64,000 nt of DNA, from the NCBI RefSeq assembly GCF_000798815.1, contig NZ_JTLD01000121.1, positions 1-64,000 of the forward strand. The letters are read 5' to 3'. Shown here in pieces: positions 17,308-26,815 of the stretch; position 1 is the stretch's first letter, and each line of letters opens with the position of its first letter. A program made the position numbers and the translations under genes. Source of the stretch: Alistipes sp. ZOR0009. GTDB lineage: Bacteria; Bacteroidota; Bacteroidia; Bacteroidales; ZOR0009. Below the pieces are notes generated by a model, which saw only the letters and a list, made by a program, of their open reading frames with translations, was not told the origin of the DNA and did no database searches.

Positions 17308-17982
17308 ATGAAAACTTACTTTATAACAGGCATAGATACGGATGCTGGGAAAAGCGTTGCCACGGGGATGTTGGCAAAATATCTGCTATCTAAAGGTGTA
17401 AGCGTGATAACCCAAAAGTTAATTCAAACCGGATGTGTTGGGGTGTCGGAGGATATAATTACCCACCGTAAGCTTATGGGAATCGAACTTCAACATGTCG
17501 ATGTCGACTTTACAACCTGCCCGCAGGTCTTTACCTATCCCTGCTCTCCACATCTTGCTGCCGAAATTGATAGTAGGGAGATAGATTTTGATGCCATAAA
17601 AGCATCAACCAAAAAGTTGGAATCGATGTATGAAAAGGTATTGCTGGAGGGTGCTGGCGGATTGATGGTGCCAATTACTCGCAGCTACTATACTATCGAC
17701 TACATTGCCGACAATCAGCTGCCCGTAATTTTGGTAACCTCTTCCAAACTGGGAAGTATTAACCATACCTTACTAAGTTTAGAGGCTTTGTTTGCCCGTA
17801 ATATCGAGGTGGCAGGTATTATCTACAATAAGTATCCAGCAGGAAGCCCTCAAATAACAGCAGACTCCATTCGTGTCGTTGAAGATTTTATTAGTCAGAG
17901 GGGGAAACTTATCCCTATGGCGGCAATGGGAGAGGTGATTGGTAACGAGGTGATCGATTTTGATGTGTTAAAGATGATTTAG
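17308..17982 (+). CDS. bioD: Dethiobiotin synthetase
   Basis: 224 residues. It closes the ureido ring of DAPA with CO2 and ATP. The P-loop is GIDTDAGKS (8-16), K15 being the phosphate-binding lysine. QKLIQTG near 35-41 and EGAGGLMVP near 113-121 are the other family motifs. It is the last gene of the biotin operon, ending before a strong terminator, so all six genes from pimeloyl-ACP formation to biotin are contiguous; the BirA ligase is not in this window. Confidence 0.96.
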   Translation: MKTYFITGIDTDAGKSVATGMLAKYLLSKGVSVITQKLIQTGCVGVSEDIITHRKLMGIELQHVDVDFTTCPQVFTYPCSPHLAAEIDSREIDFDAIKASTKKLESMYEKVLLEGAGGLMVPITRSYYTIDYIADNQLPVILVTSSKLGSINHTLLSLEALFARNIEVAGIIYNKYPAGSPQITADSIRVVEDFISQRGKLIPMAAMGEVIGNEVIDFDVLKMI

Positions 17983-18004
17983 TTCGTTGCTATACGTAAA
18001 ATAT

Positions 18005-18040
18005 AAGCCCGATGTTCTTTTAAAAACATCGGGCTTTTTA
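18005..18040. terminator. Shared terminator between bioD and the convergent lipoprotein gene
   Basis: A perfect 12-bp stem (18005-18016 with 18025-18036) is followed by TTTTA on the plus strand. On the minus strand a T-containing tract also follows, so it can serve both converging genes. Confidence 0.85.
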
Positions 18041-18050
18041 TGCTATTCTG

Positions 18051-19085
18051 CTACTTTCCCATTTGGCTTTCGAGCCGTTGCCTATCGGCAATTAGGTTGT
18101 CTATAATGGAGGAGTACCTTAAGGCTCTGCTATCTCCTGCTTCGGTATACGAGGTGATTATCCACTTTTTGGCAGTTTCGTAGTTGCCCAGTACTTCGCT
18201 GGTAAGTGCTAGGTTGTAGGCTGCGGCGGCCTTTAGCTTCGGTTCGCGAGCGTTGTCGTACTCCTGCTTCCAAAGCTTCTGCGCGCTTTCCCAATCTCCC
18301 GTAAGGGCAAATCGTTCGGCCTTCTGCGATAGCGGCGTTTTTCCTTTAAACATCAGCCTATTTTCCCAGTATCTATGAGGAATTAGCTGCGCCGAAAAGT
18401 TGGCGCCTAAGTCGCGGCTTACGTACAGCATGGCATCGTTCTTTTTAATGAGCTTTGTGGCAGCCTCAAGGTAGGTGCGGGCGCTTTGCTTCCATTCCTT
18501 TCTAAATCGGTACGAGTCTTCGTAGGTTATGCTGTGCGAAAGATTGTTGTAGAGGCGAAATCCAGCTTCTGCCGAGGCGGTACCTCGTGCCGAAAAAAGA
18601 GGTTCGGGAGTGTTGTTGACAACCGCTTTATCCGCTGTTTTTGCCGATTTGGTAATATGCTCTAGGGTGTAGTCCGAGTCGAAGTATTCCAGAACAAGTA
18701 CCGCATCAGCGCTGGTGCGCTTACATATATCGCCTATGATATTCCATGGTAGCATGGGGCCAAACTGAGTGCTGCTTGGGCTACCGCTCATCAGCTCTTT
18801 TTCATAAACGGCTACCGAAAAACGATCGCTTTGTCCAAGTTCCTGCGATAGTCCTTTAATGCATTCGCGCGAAAGCCTGCTATCGTTACCGGGTAGCTCT
18901 CCTGTCAAAACCCCTTCTAGCACCGATCGTTCTCTTCCTATCGAACGGTTTACAATGGCAATGCGTTTTACCTCGCTGCCTACGGTTACGTTGGCTGGGC
19001 GAGCCGTTAGCACGCGCATATCGCGGGTGCTGCTACAGCTATATAGCACGCCCGAAAATACAACAGCCCAAAGTAGTAATCTCAT
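18051..19085 (-). CDS. DUF6340-like lipoprotein
   Basis: 344 residues with a lipoprotein signal peptide, lipobox LYSC with C17, so it is likely anchored in an envelope membrane. The middle part (about 60-180) contains SRECIKGLSQEL and SADAVLVLEYFDSD. The C-terminal third (about 255-330) has helical pairs (AERFALTGDWESAQKLWKQ, AAAYNLALTSEVLGNYETAKKW) that look like TPRs. This arrangement fits the Bacteroidota DUF6340 family, of unknown function. It converges on bioD and shares the terminator there; no partner gene is adjacent. Confidence 0.72.
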   Translation of the reverse strand: MRLLLWAVVFSGVLYSCSSTRDMRVLTARPANVTVGSEVKRIAIVNRSIGRERSVLEGVLTGELPGNDSRLSRECIKGLSQELGQSDRFSVAVYEKELMSGSPSSTQFGPMLPWNIIGDICKRTSADAVLVLEYFDSDYTLEHITKSAKTADKAVVNNTPEPLFSARGTASAEAGFRLYNNLSHSITYEDSYRFRKEWKQSARTYLEAATKLIKKNDAMLYVSRDLGANFSAQLIPHRYWENRLMFKGKTPLSQKAERFALTGDWESAQKLWKQEYDNAREPKLKAAAAYNLALTSEVLGNYETAKKWIITSYTEAGDSRALRYSSIIDNLIADRQRLESQMGK

Positions 19086-19189
19086 ATTCCCTCAAATTTG
19101 GTCGCAAATATACTTAACCAAGAGAGATATTGCACATATGGGGGAAAAAGGGAAGGATGGTTGATCGGTGTTGCTCGCGGGTTGGGATA

Positions 19190-19229
19190 GATAAAAAATA
19201 GAAAGGACGCTTTTCACAAGCATCCTTTC
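19190..19229 (-). terminator. Terminator of the DUF5916 gene
   Basis: GAAAGGACGCTT (19201-19212) pairs with AAGCATCCTTTC (19218-19229). The single irregular pair is a G-U wobble in minus-strand RNA, and TATTTTTTA follows on that strand. It lies about 190 bp past the stop; the AT-rich stretch between (19310-19420) holds nothing else I recognise. Confidence 0.75.
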
Positions 19230-19419
19230 TTAGCAGCTGAATAAGCATAGCACCCAGTTAGTGAATTATCCTATGCTAATTACTATAACATGCTAGTGCG
19301 ATTTTGGTTGAATTTTTTTCTAACTTTTTTCAAAAAAATCAAAAAAAAATTATTTAAGCCTTCTCGTGCTATTTGCTGCTGTGTTTGCTCCGTTAAAATA
19401 ATGAGAAATCTAGTGCTCG

Positions 19420-21837
19420 CTACTTTTTTCGGTAGGCCCAATAGTAGAGTATCCTAAACGAAAGTAAGTCGCGCTGGGGCATGCCTCTTAGCCTGCTTAA
19501 GTTGTCGAAGTAGCCGATAGGTTTGGCACTTCGATTTTCGTCGAAGTTTTTACGGTACATCAGCGAAAGCTGGCTGCCAGGGGCAAAGTTCCACAGAGCG
19601 CTCATTTCGACGGTGGCTGCGGTGTAGCTGATATCTCGGTTGGGCAAAAAGGTAATTTCATCTACCCAGCCATCGTCTTTAAGATGGTAAAACTGCTTGT
19701 AGTGTACGGTTGTCCAGTTGTAGCGTGCACGTAGATTAGTAAAGGCGTTTTTGGAGATGATGTAGCGCATCTCTGCCGATTGTTCGTAGTTATTTATGTC
19801 GCGCCTTCCGAATACAGGAACGCCAGTAGCGGCATCGTTCTCGGCGTAACCGATGGCATTTTGGTTGAATGTTCCAAAGAAACCCACAGTAGCGGACAGG
19901 CGGTTGCTGAAGCGCAGCGTCGGGTTTAGCTGGAGGTAGAAGGCGCTTTTGTCGTATTTGTCAGCCATCCAATATCCCACTAAACCGCGACTGATGGCCA
20001 ACGGTTGGCGCAGATCGGTATTGAAAGAGTAGCCTAACCACATGGCACGGGGCTCAGCATACTTGTAGCCGAACTGGCGTGGCTCGAAGTAGTCGTACTT
20101 GGTTATTGGGGTGATTGAGGTTTCCAATTCGTGGTGAAACTCGTTGTGGTAGGTTACGGCTCCTTGTATGCTGAACTCGAATCGTGAGTAGCGGGTGGGC
20201 TGGTAAAGCATTTCGTGTGTGGCGTTCAACGACAGCTTGCGGTACTTGGTGTTTGTGCCCTTATCGTACGATATGTACTCTACTTTTCCGAAAGTGATGA
20301 TACGGTTGTTTTGCTCGATATAGCCCATGTAGGAGGGATTGTAGGTGTCGGAGTAAAGGGTGTTAGAAAGTTCGACGCGCACGTTACCTGAGGTTTTGAG
20401 GGCGCTTATCGTGTAGGCCATTCCACTGGTGGTCGTTTCTTGTGCCTCGTTATGAAGGGCATACTGTAGGGCTCCTTTTACGGCGTAAGACTGGTGCTTA
20501 TTGGCTAGGTAGAAATCTACCGCTGAGTTGTTGAACATGAATTGCTGGCCTGGTATTCCCAAGTTGGCATTGATGACTGATAGGTATGAGCTATTTTTTA
20601 TAGGGATATCGACTACGCTTACGTTGTAGTTGGATAACGGCTGTACGTTTACTTGGCGGGTTTCTCCAGTTTGCCTGTTCGTAATCGTGGCGTAGGTGTT
20701 GCCGGTGATGGCGTTGAGGAATCCGATGCCGAGACCCTCCTTGGTGCGCCCCGATATTTTGGTGGCGTTAATCATGGAGGTCGCGTTGGGCATTTCTGAG
20801 ACGTATTCGTTGGGGTTAAGATTGTCGTAAGCTCGGCTGTTATTTACAGGGGAGCTGCCTATGCGGCGGGAGTAGAAGATCCCTCCACGCGCAAATAGCT
20901 CAGAGCCTTCGGTAAAGAACTGACGATTCTCATCAAGACGTTGCTCTACGGTGGTTAGGTTTAGTTGGATGTCGTCGGAGCGTACTTGGCTAAAATCGGG
21001 AATGGTAATCATGTCGAGCGTAAAGGCGTCGGAAATACCGTAGCGTAAGTCGAGCCCCCCTTTAAAACGGTTGTTGGTCCCCTGCTGACTGCGCTCGGTG
21101 GTATTGGAAAGGTAGGGTGTCAGCGATAGACGAAAGGGCATTTCGAGTTGGTTGAATCCTTCGAGGTTAGCCTCTTGGTTGTTTATTCCTTGAATGTTAA
21201 TATCAACAGGATTGAAAGTGTCCCACTCGTTATTTCGTTTTATGAGGCGCCACTGGTTAAATCCCCATACGCTATTTTTTGACGAGAAGCGTAGTTGGGT
21301 TAGAGGAATTTCCATTTCTACGCTCCAGCCTCTATCGTCAATCTTGACGGCACTGTACCAAACCGCGTTCCATCCCAAATCGTAGGTGGTTCCAGTAACC
21401 TTTTGATCGGACTGCACGCCAGCTGCCGAAACCATGAAGTAGAAAGAGGTAATGCCGTCGTTGTAGGGGCTAAATCCAACCGAAAAAATATCGCATTGGG
21501 GCGTATCGTATGAGTCGCGCGCACCAAGTTGTGTGGCAATTTTGCTGGCGGCGGTATCCTCCATCCTGCCGTATATGTAAATTGACGACTTGTCGTAAAG
21601 GAGTCGCACCTCTGTTTTGAGTTGGGCAGGTGACAGGCGGTTGGGGATGTGCTGGATGTAGGAGGTGAGCGGTTGTGCCTTTTGCCACACCGCCTCGCTA
21701 AGATCTCCATCGACTTTGGGCTTTTCAGTGGTAAAGGTGATGGATGCGTTGCGGCGCATCTGCTGCGAGTATCCGATTTGGGCGAGCAGCATTAGTAGTG
21801 TTACGGTACTAATTGTCCTGATAGGTAGGCGGTTCAT
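19420..21837 (-). CDS. DUF5916 outer-membrane protein with CBM9-like N-domain
   Basis: 805 residues with a signal peptide (to about residue 24). Residues ~33-220 resemble the CBM9/DOMON-like sugar-binding fold: PKVDGDLSEAVWQKA, VRLLYDKSSIYIYGRMED, GWSVEMEIPLTQLRFS. The remaining ~580 residues form the DUF5916 region, rich in alternating aromatic strands and ending in RILYYWAYRKK, consistent with a large outer-membrane barrel. The family is common in Bacteroidota; its substrate is not known to me. The gene is monocistronic, with a -7 element at 21861-21868, and lies divergent to a LytS/LytTR pair that may sense envelope state. Confidence 0.82.
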   Translation of the reverse strand: MNRLPIRTISTVTLLMLLAQIGYSQQMRRNASITFTTEKPKVDGDLSEAVWQKAQPLTSYIQHIPNRLSPAQLKTEVRLLYDKSSIYIYGRMEDTAASKIATQLGARDSYDTPQCDIFSVGFSPYNDGITSFYFMVSAAGVQSDQKVTGTTYDLGWNAVWYSAVKIDDRGWSVEMEIPLTQLRFSSKNSVWGFNQWRLIKRNNEWDTFNPVDINIQGINNQEANLEGFNQLEMPFRLSLTPYLSNTTERSQQGTNNRFKGGLDLRYGISDAFTLDMITIPDFSQVRSDDIQLNLTTVEQRLDENRQFFTEGSELFARGGIFYSRRIGSSPVNNSRAYDNLNPNEYVSEMPNATSMINATKISGRTKEGLGIGFLNAITGNTYATITNRQTGETRQVNVQPLSNYNVSVVDIPIKNSSYLSVINANLGIPGQQFMFNNSAVDFYLANKHQSYAVKGALQYALHNEAQETTTSGMAYTISALKTSGNVRVELSNTLYSDTYNPSYMGYIEQNNRIITFGKVEYISYDKGTNTKYRKLSLNATHEMLYQPTRYSRFEFSIQGAVTYHNEFHHELETSITPITKYDYFEPRQFGYKYAEPRAMWLGYSFNTDLRQPLAISRGLVGYWMADKYDKSAFYLQLNPTLRFSNRLSATVGFFGTFNQNAIGYAENDAATGVPVFGRRDINNYEQSAEMRYIISKNAFTNLRARYNWTTVHYKQFYHLKDDGWVDEITFLPNRDISYTAATVEMSALWNFAPGSQLSLMYRKNFDENRSAKPIGYFDNLSRLRGMPQRDLLSFRILYYWAYRKK

Positions 21838-21860
21838 TTTCGATTTGTTTAGTTGTAGCT

Positions 21861-21868
21861 CAAATCTA
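21861..21868 (-). promoter_or_regulatory. -7 element of the DUF5916 gene
   Basis: TAGATTTG on the minus strand matches TAnnTTTG exactly, about 23 bp upstream of the start codon. No clear -33 box is seen. Confidence 0.5.
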
Positions 21869-22075
21869 TTTCGGCTTTTTTAAATATTTTTGATGCTTAT
21901 TTACAGGCCTACTGCAGCAAAGTAGACATCCCTTACCTCCATACGAAAGGTTTATAGATAGATACAGCCGCTGTTAATCCCTCTAATCTTTGTTTTTGTA
22001 TAAAAAAAGGTGGCGCGGTGGTTGTAGGCTACTCTTTAACATACGGTTGTTATAACTTTATCAACGAACAATTTG

Positions 22076-23152
22076 ATGGAAGAGATGAGCATTTACGACA
22101 TTACGGAAAGCAATCGAATTAACGCCCTGCTGAACAAGCGCTGGCTCCGCCATTTGCTGTACTGGGGGATAACCGTGATGTTTTTTACTTTTTTCTGGGG
22201 GTCTGATAAAAACGACTACCAAACGGTTTTACTCAATGAGCTGATGCTGCTTCCTCCTAAGCTGCTGGCCGTTTATACGGTGCTGATGTTGCTTGTTCCG
22301 AGGTTGTTGTTTAAAAAAAAGTTGCTGCTATTTACTCTTGCTACCTTTCTGGTGATGATGCTGTGCGGAACGCTGCTGCTTATTCTACAAGATTTTGTGC
22401 ACTCCCAGGTGCTGTCTATATTTATAGCCAAGCCGACAACCATCAATCGCTTCGAGGCTCTATCAGCCATGGTAGATATTAACACGGTGCTCATAATTCC
22501 GTTGGTGATAAAGATAGTGGAGCATGGCTACCGTAATATGCAGCGCAGCGAATTGCTCGAGCGCGAGAAGTTGGAGACTGAACTACAATTCCTAAAAACA
22601 CAAATTCATCCTCACTTCTTTTTCAATACGCTCAACAACCTTTACTCGTTGGTTTTAAAGAAATCGGACAGGGCTCCAGAGGTGGTGCTAATGCTTAGTG
22701 CGCTGATGCGCTATGTGTTGTACGAATCAAACGTAGCGCGGGTATCGGTGGATAAGGAATTGAATCACATAAGCAACTACATCAACCTTGAAAAGTTGCG
22801 CTTGCCTGCCGACTCAGAAATTCGTTTTACCGTGCATGGCAATGTGGCGGCAATGACTATCGAGCCAATGCTACTTATCCCAATTATTGAAAATTGCTTT
22901 AAGCACGCTTCTGCTCCTGTTGGCGACAGCATCTGGATTCTGATCGACATTAAGGTGGAAGAGGGGCTCCTGATTATGAATACCGAAAATAGCATTGATA
23001 CGGCCAGCCAAGGAGCAGATAAGGGGCCTCATGGTGTGGGTATGAAAAATGTGAAGCGGAGGCTCGAATTGTTGTACCCCAACCGTTACGACCTTAAGGC
23101 AATTACCGATGGATTTTCGTATCTATGTAAACTAAAAATAGAACTAAGCTAG
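22076..23152 (+). CDS. LytS-type sensor histidine kinase
   Basis: 358 residues from the ATG at 22076 (a TTG precedes it). Four membrane spans occupy roughly residues 22-155, followed by a short coiled linker. The His_kinase domain (PF06580 type) has the phosphoacceptor in QIHPHFFFNTLNNL and the HATPase part in LLIPIIENCFKHA and GVGMKNVKRRLELLYP. Such kinases pair with LytTR regulators, and indeed the next gene starts one base after its stop. The signal is unknown; no extracellular sensor domain is present, so it probably senses through its membrane part. Confidence 0.93.
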   Translation: MEEMSIYDITESNRINALLNKRWLRHLLYWGITVMFFTFFWGSDKNDYQTVLLNELMLLPPKLLAVYTVLMLLVPRLLFKKKLLLFTLATFLVMMLCGTLLLILQDFVHSQVLSIFIAKPTTINRFEALSAMVDINTVLIIPLVIKIVEHGYRNMQRSELLEREKLETELQFLKTQIHPHFFFNTLNNLYSLVLKKSDRAPEVVLMLSALMRYVLYESNVARVSVDKELNHISNYINLEKLRLPADSEIRFTVHGNVAAMTIEPMLLIPIIENCFKHASAPVGDSIWILIDIKVEEGLLIMNTENSIDTASQGADKGPHGVGMKNVKRRLELLYPNRYDLKAITDGFSYLCKLKIELS

Positions 23153-23153
23153 T

Positions 23154-23876
23154 ATGGGCAAAAAAATCAGCTGCTTAATTGTAGACGATGAGCCGCTTGC
23201 TGCCGACATCATCGAGGAGTACCTTTCGCGTATGGATGGGTACGAGCTGGTTGCCAAGTGCAACTCTGCGATTCAGGCTTTCAGTATCCTTTCTCAAAAC
23301 AAGATAGATCTGCTGTTTTTGGATATTCAGATGCCAAAGCTTACAGGAATCGAGTTTCTAAAATCGCTTCATAATAAGCCGAAGGTTATTTTTACAACCG
23401 CCTACAGCGAGTATGCCCTCGAAGGCTATGATTTGGATGTGGTGGATTACTTGTTAAAGCCAATTCCTTTCGAACGGTTTCTTCGCGCTATAGACAAGGC
23501 TTCGCGTCTTATTTCGTCGAGCACTGTGCTTGCTTCTCAGGCTGGAAACTCGCATGCAGCATCGGAACCGTACATATATGTGCGGGAGGATAAGATTACC
23601 CAAAAAATTTTCCTGTCCGAAATTTTATATATCGAAAGCCAGGGTAACTATGTGAAAATTGTTTGCACTAATCGTGAGATTACTTCTTACTCCTCAATTT
23701 CCTTAATAGAGGAAAAGTTGCCAGAAAACTTGTTTTTGAGGGTTCATCGGAGTTTTATTGTATCTACCGATAAGATTACGGCTTTCTCAGGTACAACCAT
23801 TATGATTGGAAAGATTCAGATACCTATTGGGCGTAGCTACAAAACGTTGGTTGAGCAAATCCTGAATCAGGAATAG
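23154..23876 (+). CDS. LytTR-family response regulator
   Basis: 240 residues. The receiver domain (3-125) has the acidic pair D11/D12, phosphoacceptor D57 in LLFLDIQMPKLTG and the conserved lysine in LLKPIPFERF. The LytTR DNA-binding domain fills 138-240, with YIYVREDKITQKI, ILYIESQGNYVKI and FLRVHRSFIVS. It forms a two-gene system with the LytS-type kinase upstream and is followed by a terminator. Its targets cannot be read here; the divergent DUF5916 gene is one candidate. Confidence 0.95.
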   Translation: MGKKISCLIVDDEPLAADIIEEYLSRMDGYELVAKCNSAIQAFSILSQNKIDLLFLDIQMPKLTGIEFLKSLHNKPKVIFTTAYSEYALEGYDLDVVDYLLKPIPFERFLRAIDKASRLISSSTVLASQAGNSHAASEPYIYVREDKITQKIFLSEILYIESQGNYVKIVCTNREITSYSSISLIEEKLPENLFLRVHRSFIVSTDKITAFSGTTIMIGKIQIPIGRSYKTLVEQILNQE

Positions 23877-23889
23877 AGGATAATTAGTT

Positions 23890-23918
23890 AAAAGCCAAAC
23901 TATTTTTGTTTGGCTTTT
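23890..23918. terminator. Bidirectional terminator between LytTR and GT2 genes
   Basis: AAAAGCCAAAC (23890-23900) pairs perfectly with GTTTGGCTTTT (23908-23918). The A and T runs at the arms let it act on both the LytTR transcript and the converging GT2 operon. Confidence 0.8.
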
Positions 23919-23950
23919 GATGTATTTAGATGTATTTAGATAGCTGCTTA

Positions 23951-25384
23951 CTAGATTATATTTTCGTCGAAACCACGTCGCTCCATCTTTCCCCACTCTC
24001 GCTTGCCTCTAAAGAAATAGTCGAAGTTGCCTTTTACCATCCAGTAAAAGTTAAGAGGATGGTAAAAGAAGGGTTCTACCATGGCCATTAGCATCAGCTT
24101 CACCAAATCTATTTTGCGGTTGTAGTGGTGATAGGTTATCTCTTCGGAAAGGATAGATAGTAGTGTAATCATCAAGAAGAAGGAGTAGACTACTATAAAG
24201 AGGAAAATGTAAAATGGTATATTTAGTAGCCCCATTGAGAGGGTAATAAGCACGTAAGCAATACCCAAAAACTCGATAGGAATAAGTATCCACTCCATAA
24301 ATACGGTGTATGGAAAACTTACTAGTCCAATAAATCCAAATTTAGGATTAAGCATCATTTTTCGGTGAGCGAAGATTGATTCGATAAAGCCGCGGCTCCA
24401 TCTGTTTCGTTGACGAGAGAGCACGTTGGCGTCTGATGGAGCTTCTGTCCAGCAAAGAGGGTCTGGTATAAAGTCGACAACATATTTTTTCTTGGCGACT
24501 TCTCGCATATAGCGATGAATTCTTACCACCAGCTCCATGTCCTCGCCAACTATTCCATGACGGTAACCTCCAGCCTTAACTACAATATCTTTGTCGAACA
24601 TACCTAGTGCTCCTGAAATGATTAGTAGTCCACGGAGGTAAGCCCATCCCATTCGAGAAAGGGTAAATACCCTGAAATATTCGAGAACTTGGAAGCGTTC
24701 GAGCCAGCCATCAGGTAGGTTAACCTGTACTACTTTGCCATCTTTTACCTCGCACGAGTTGACAATACGAATAACACCTCCAACAGCCACCACTTGCTTG
24801 TCTTTTTCTTCCAAAAATGGTCTTACAAGTTTTAGTAGCCCGTCGTTTTCTATAATGCAGTCTACATCGATGCATAGCAGCAACTTTTTTGTAGAAAGGT
24901 TGATTCCTGCATTGAGTGCATCTGCTTTGCCTCCATTTTCCTTATCGATAATTACTAAATGACTGTATGCTAAGTTTCGTGATTTGTATACGGCTCTGAC
25001 TGGTGCTGTCTCGAGCGTTGCTGTTGGAACATACTTTACAGGGGCAAGGTTAAAGGCTTCGATGAGTTTGTTCAACGAATCGTCTTTACTACCATCGTTT
25101 ACAATAATTATTTCGAAATCGGAGTAGCTTATCGAGAGAATAGAACGAACGTTCTCGACAATTGTTTTCCCTTCGTTATAGGCTGGGGCAACGATGGTGA
25201 TTCCGGGTAGATATTTAGAGGATATGAGGTCGTTTACTGGTTTGTATCGACCCTTTATTTGGTGCTTACGCAGCGCAATAACAGAGACAATGGCAAGCGT
25301 TAGGTATGATATAACTACTCCCACCAAAATTATTAGAAATAGAATCTCGATAATGTGGTTTATACTCTCAAAAGTGATGTTCAT
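23951..25384 (-). CDS. Membrane GT2 glycosyltransferase, processive polysaccharide-synthase type
   Basis: 477 residues: one N-terminal span (about 12-37), a cytoplasmic GT-A domain (60-350) and two to three C-terminal spans (about 350-440). Synthase motifs are in order: VNDGSKDDS (96-103), GGKADALNAG (151-160), DVD (173-175), CWTEAP, and the QRNRW motif near 326-330. These are the hallmarks of processive beta-glycan synthases such as PgaC, HasA and YaiP; the product cannot be deduced. It is the last gene of a five-gene operon and overlaps the HEAT-repeat gene by 4 bp (ATGA), so synthase and HEAT protein are probably made together. Confidence 0.9.
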   Translation of the reverse strand: MNITFESINHIIEILFLIILVGVVISYLTLAIVSVIALRKHQIKGRYKPVNDLISSKYLPGITIVAPAYNEGKTIVENVRSILSISYSDFEIIIVNDGSKDDSLNKLIEAFNLAPVKYVPTATLETAPVRAVYKSRNLAYSHLVIIDKENGGKADALNAGINLSTKKLLLCIDVDCIIENDGLLKLVRPFLEEKDKQVVAVGGVIRIVNSCEVKDGKVVQVNLPDGWLERFQVLEYFRVFTLSRMGWAYLRGLLIISGALGMFDKDIVVKAGGYRHGIVGEDMELVVRIHRYMREVAKKKYVVDFIPDPLCWTEAPSDANVLSRQRNRWSRGFIESIFAHRKMMLNPKFGFIGLVSFPYTVFMEWILIPIEFLGIAYVLITLSMGLLNIPFYIFLFIVVYSFFLMITLLSILSEEITYHHYNRKIDLVKLMLMAMVEPFFYHPLNFYWMVKGNFDYFFRGKREWGKMERRGFDENII

Positions 25385-26811
25385 TTGGATACCCCTTTCG
25401 TATTGTCGTTCATTAGAGTCTTAATTTCTTGTTTTTGAGGCTCATCAAACATTCCAATGATGACTTCTTGTTTGGTTATGACGGTTTGCATCATTTGCAG
25501 AATGAGCATCTTCATCTCTCTTTCTTTTTCATTGATCATCATATTTCGAGCCCAAAGCAGAGAATCTTCTGAAAAATAGGGTTGTATGGAGTAGAGTAGC
25601 TCTACTTTATTTTCCGATGGTGCATTTTCTATTGCTTCTACAATATGCTTTTCGTAGTCTACGTAGTCTAAGTTCATGAGGGTGTTCATGGCTGCTCTTG
25701 CTACCTTTATGTTTGGGTGTAGCAGCATCTTTTTTACAAGAGGGATGTGCTCTTCTTCGTAGTATTCGTGGATAAGATTTAGGCCTAAAATAATGACGCC
25801 TTCATTTTTGGATTTCAGAAGAAACCCGTAGTCTTTTATAGCTTTGTTTTGTAGGCGTATCGCCGTAATAATCTTTATCGCATCAAAACCGACAAGAAAC
25901 TCCTTAGATTCAGAAAGATATTCGAGTACGTAGTCTATTTGATTTAAGCGGATAAGTCCCAGAATCGTTTCAAATTTAACGTACTTATTGCTGCTTTCCT
26001 GTAGTTTTTGTTTTAGATGGTCGGTAGAGTCTATGTCGTTAAAGGAGGATAGGGTTTTTATTGCCCATATTTTTCGGCTTGTTCTAATCGCATGCAGTTT
26101 TTTGCGAACAAAAGTGTTTAGGTTTAGCTCGAAAAAAAGGTCGTGAGTACGCTGTTTAAGTTCTCCTTTAAAGTTTAAGTTGAACATGTTAAGCGTATCT
26201 ATAAAACTACGAATAATGAAATCGTTCGAAAGATAGTGCTTCATCTTGCTAAGCGCAAGATATTTGGTTTGCTTATCGCCGTAGATATAGTCGAGTATAT
26301 TGCTGTAGTAGTTTTCGTAGTGTATCTTTTTTATAATTTGGTGCCCAATGCCCTTTGTCCTTGCCATTAGGGTTATTAGGAAAAATATTAACCCAGCAAG
26401 CATGCTGACAAAAATTGAATAGAAGAGCACCTTACTAATTGGTGGGAATTCAAAATTATCTCTCAAAAAGAAGTATATCCCACCAACGGATAGATGGAAA
26501 TGGATGGTTGTCGTTACTATAAATGCAAATAAAATTAAAATCGAAACAATGTAGATGGCAATTAGTGAGTAGTTTGAAATGATATACTTATTTTTCTTAT
26601 TGTTGGCTACAATGATGATTACCGCAAATACAATTAGTAATACGGTGAATGTTTTGTAAAATATTTCTACAATAGGTATTAGAAAAGCCGCTTTGAAACC
26701 TATTGTGCGAATAAATAGATAAAAGAGAATTATCCCCAGAATTGCAGCCAATCCTGAAATAAAAACATCGCGATGTTTCTTTAAAAAATCTCTCTTATGT
26801 AAGGCTGTCAT
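25381..26811 (-). CDS. Membrane protein with C-terminal HEAT repeats
   Basis: 476 residues. The first ~150 contain about four to five hydrophobic spans (18-36, 42-66, 78-101, 123-148). From about 165 to 460 the sequence is helical with HEAT/ARM-like repeats, for example LGLIRLNQIDYVLEYL and HPNIKVARAAMNTLMNLDYVDY. It has no enzyme motif. Its position, directly before and overlapping the GT2 synthase, suggests an inner-membrane scaffold or regulator of that synthase, possibly contacting the response regulator encoded first in the operon; that is inference. Confidence 0.75.
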   Translation of the reverse strand: MTALHKRDFLKKHRDVFISGLAAILGIILFYLFIRTIGFKAAFLIPIVEIFYKTFTVLLIVFAVIIIVANNKKNKYIISNYSLIAIYIVSILILFAFIVTTTIHFHLSVGGIYFFLRDNFEFPPISKVLFYSIFVSMLAGLIFFLITLMARTKGIGHQIIKKIHYENYYSNILDYIYGDKQTKYLALSKMKHYLSNDFIIRSFIDTLNMFNLNFKGELKQRTHDLFFELNLNTFVRKKLHAIRTSRKIWAIKTLSSFNDIDSTDHLKQKLQESSNKYVKFETILGLIRLNQIDYVLEYLSESKEFLVGFDAIKIITAIRLQNKAIKDYGFLLKSKNEGVIILGLNLIHEYYEEEHIPLVKKMLLHPNIKVARAAMNTLMNLDYVDYEKHIVEAIENAPSENKVELLYSIQPYFSEDSLLWARNMMINEKEREMKMLILQMMQTVITKQEVIIGMFDEPQKQEIKTLMNDNTKGVSK

Positions 26812-26815
26812 TCTC

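Noticed and set aside
23919-23941. Short direct repeat TGTATTTAGA twice
   Set aside because: Only two copies next to a terminator; no flanking mobile-element feature, so probably slippage.
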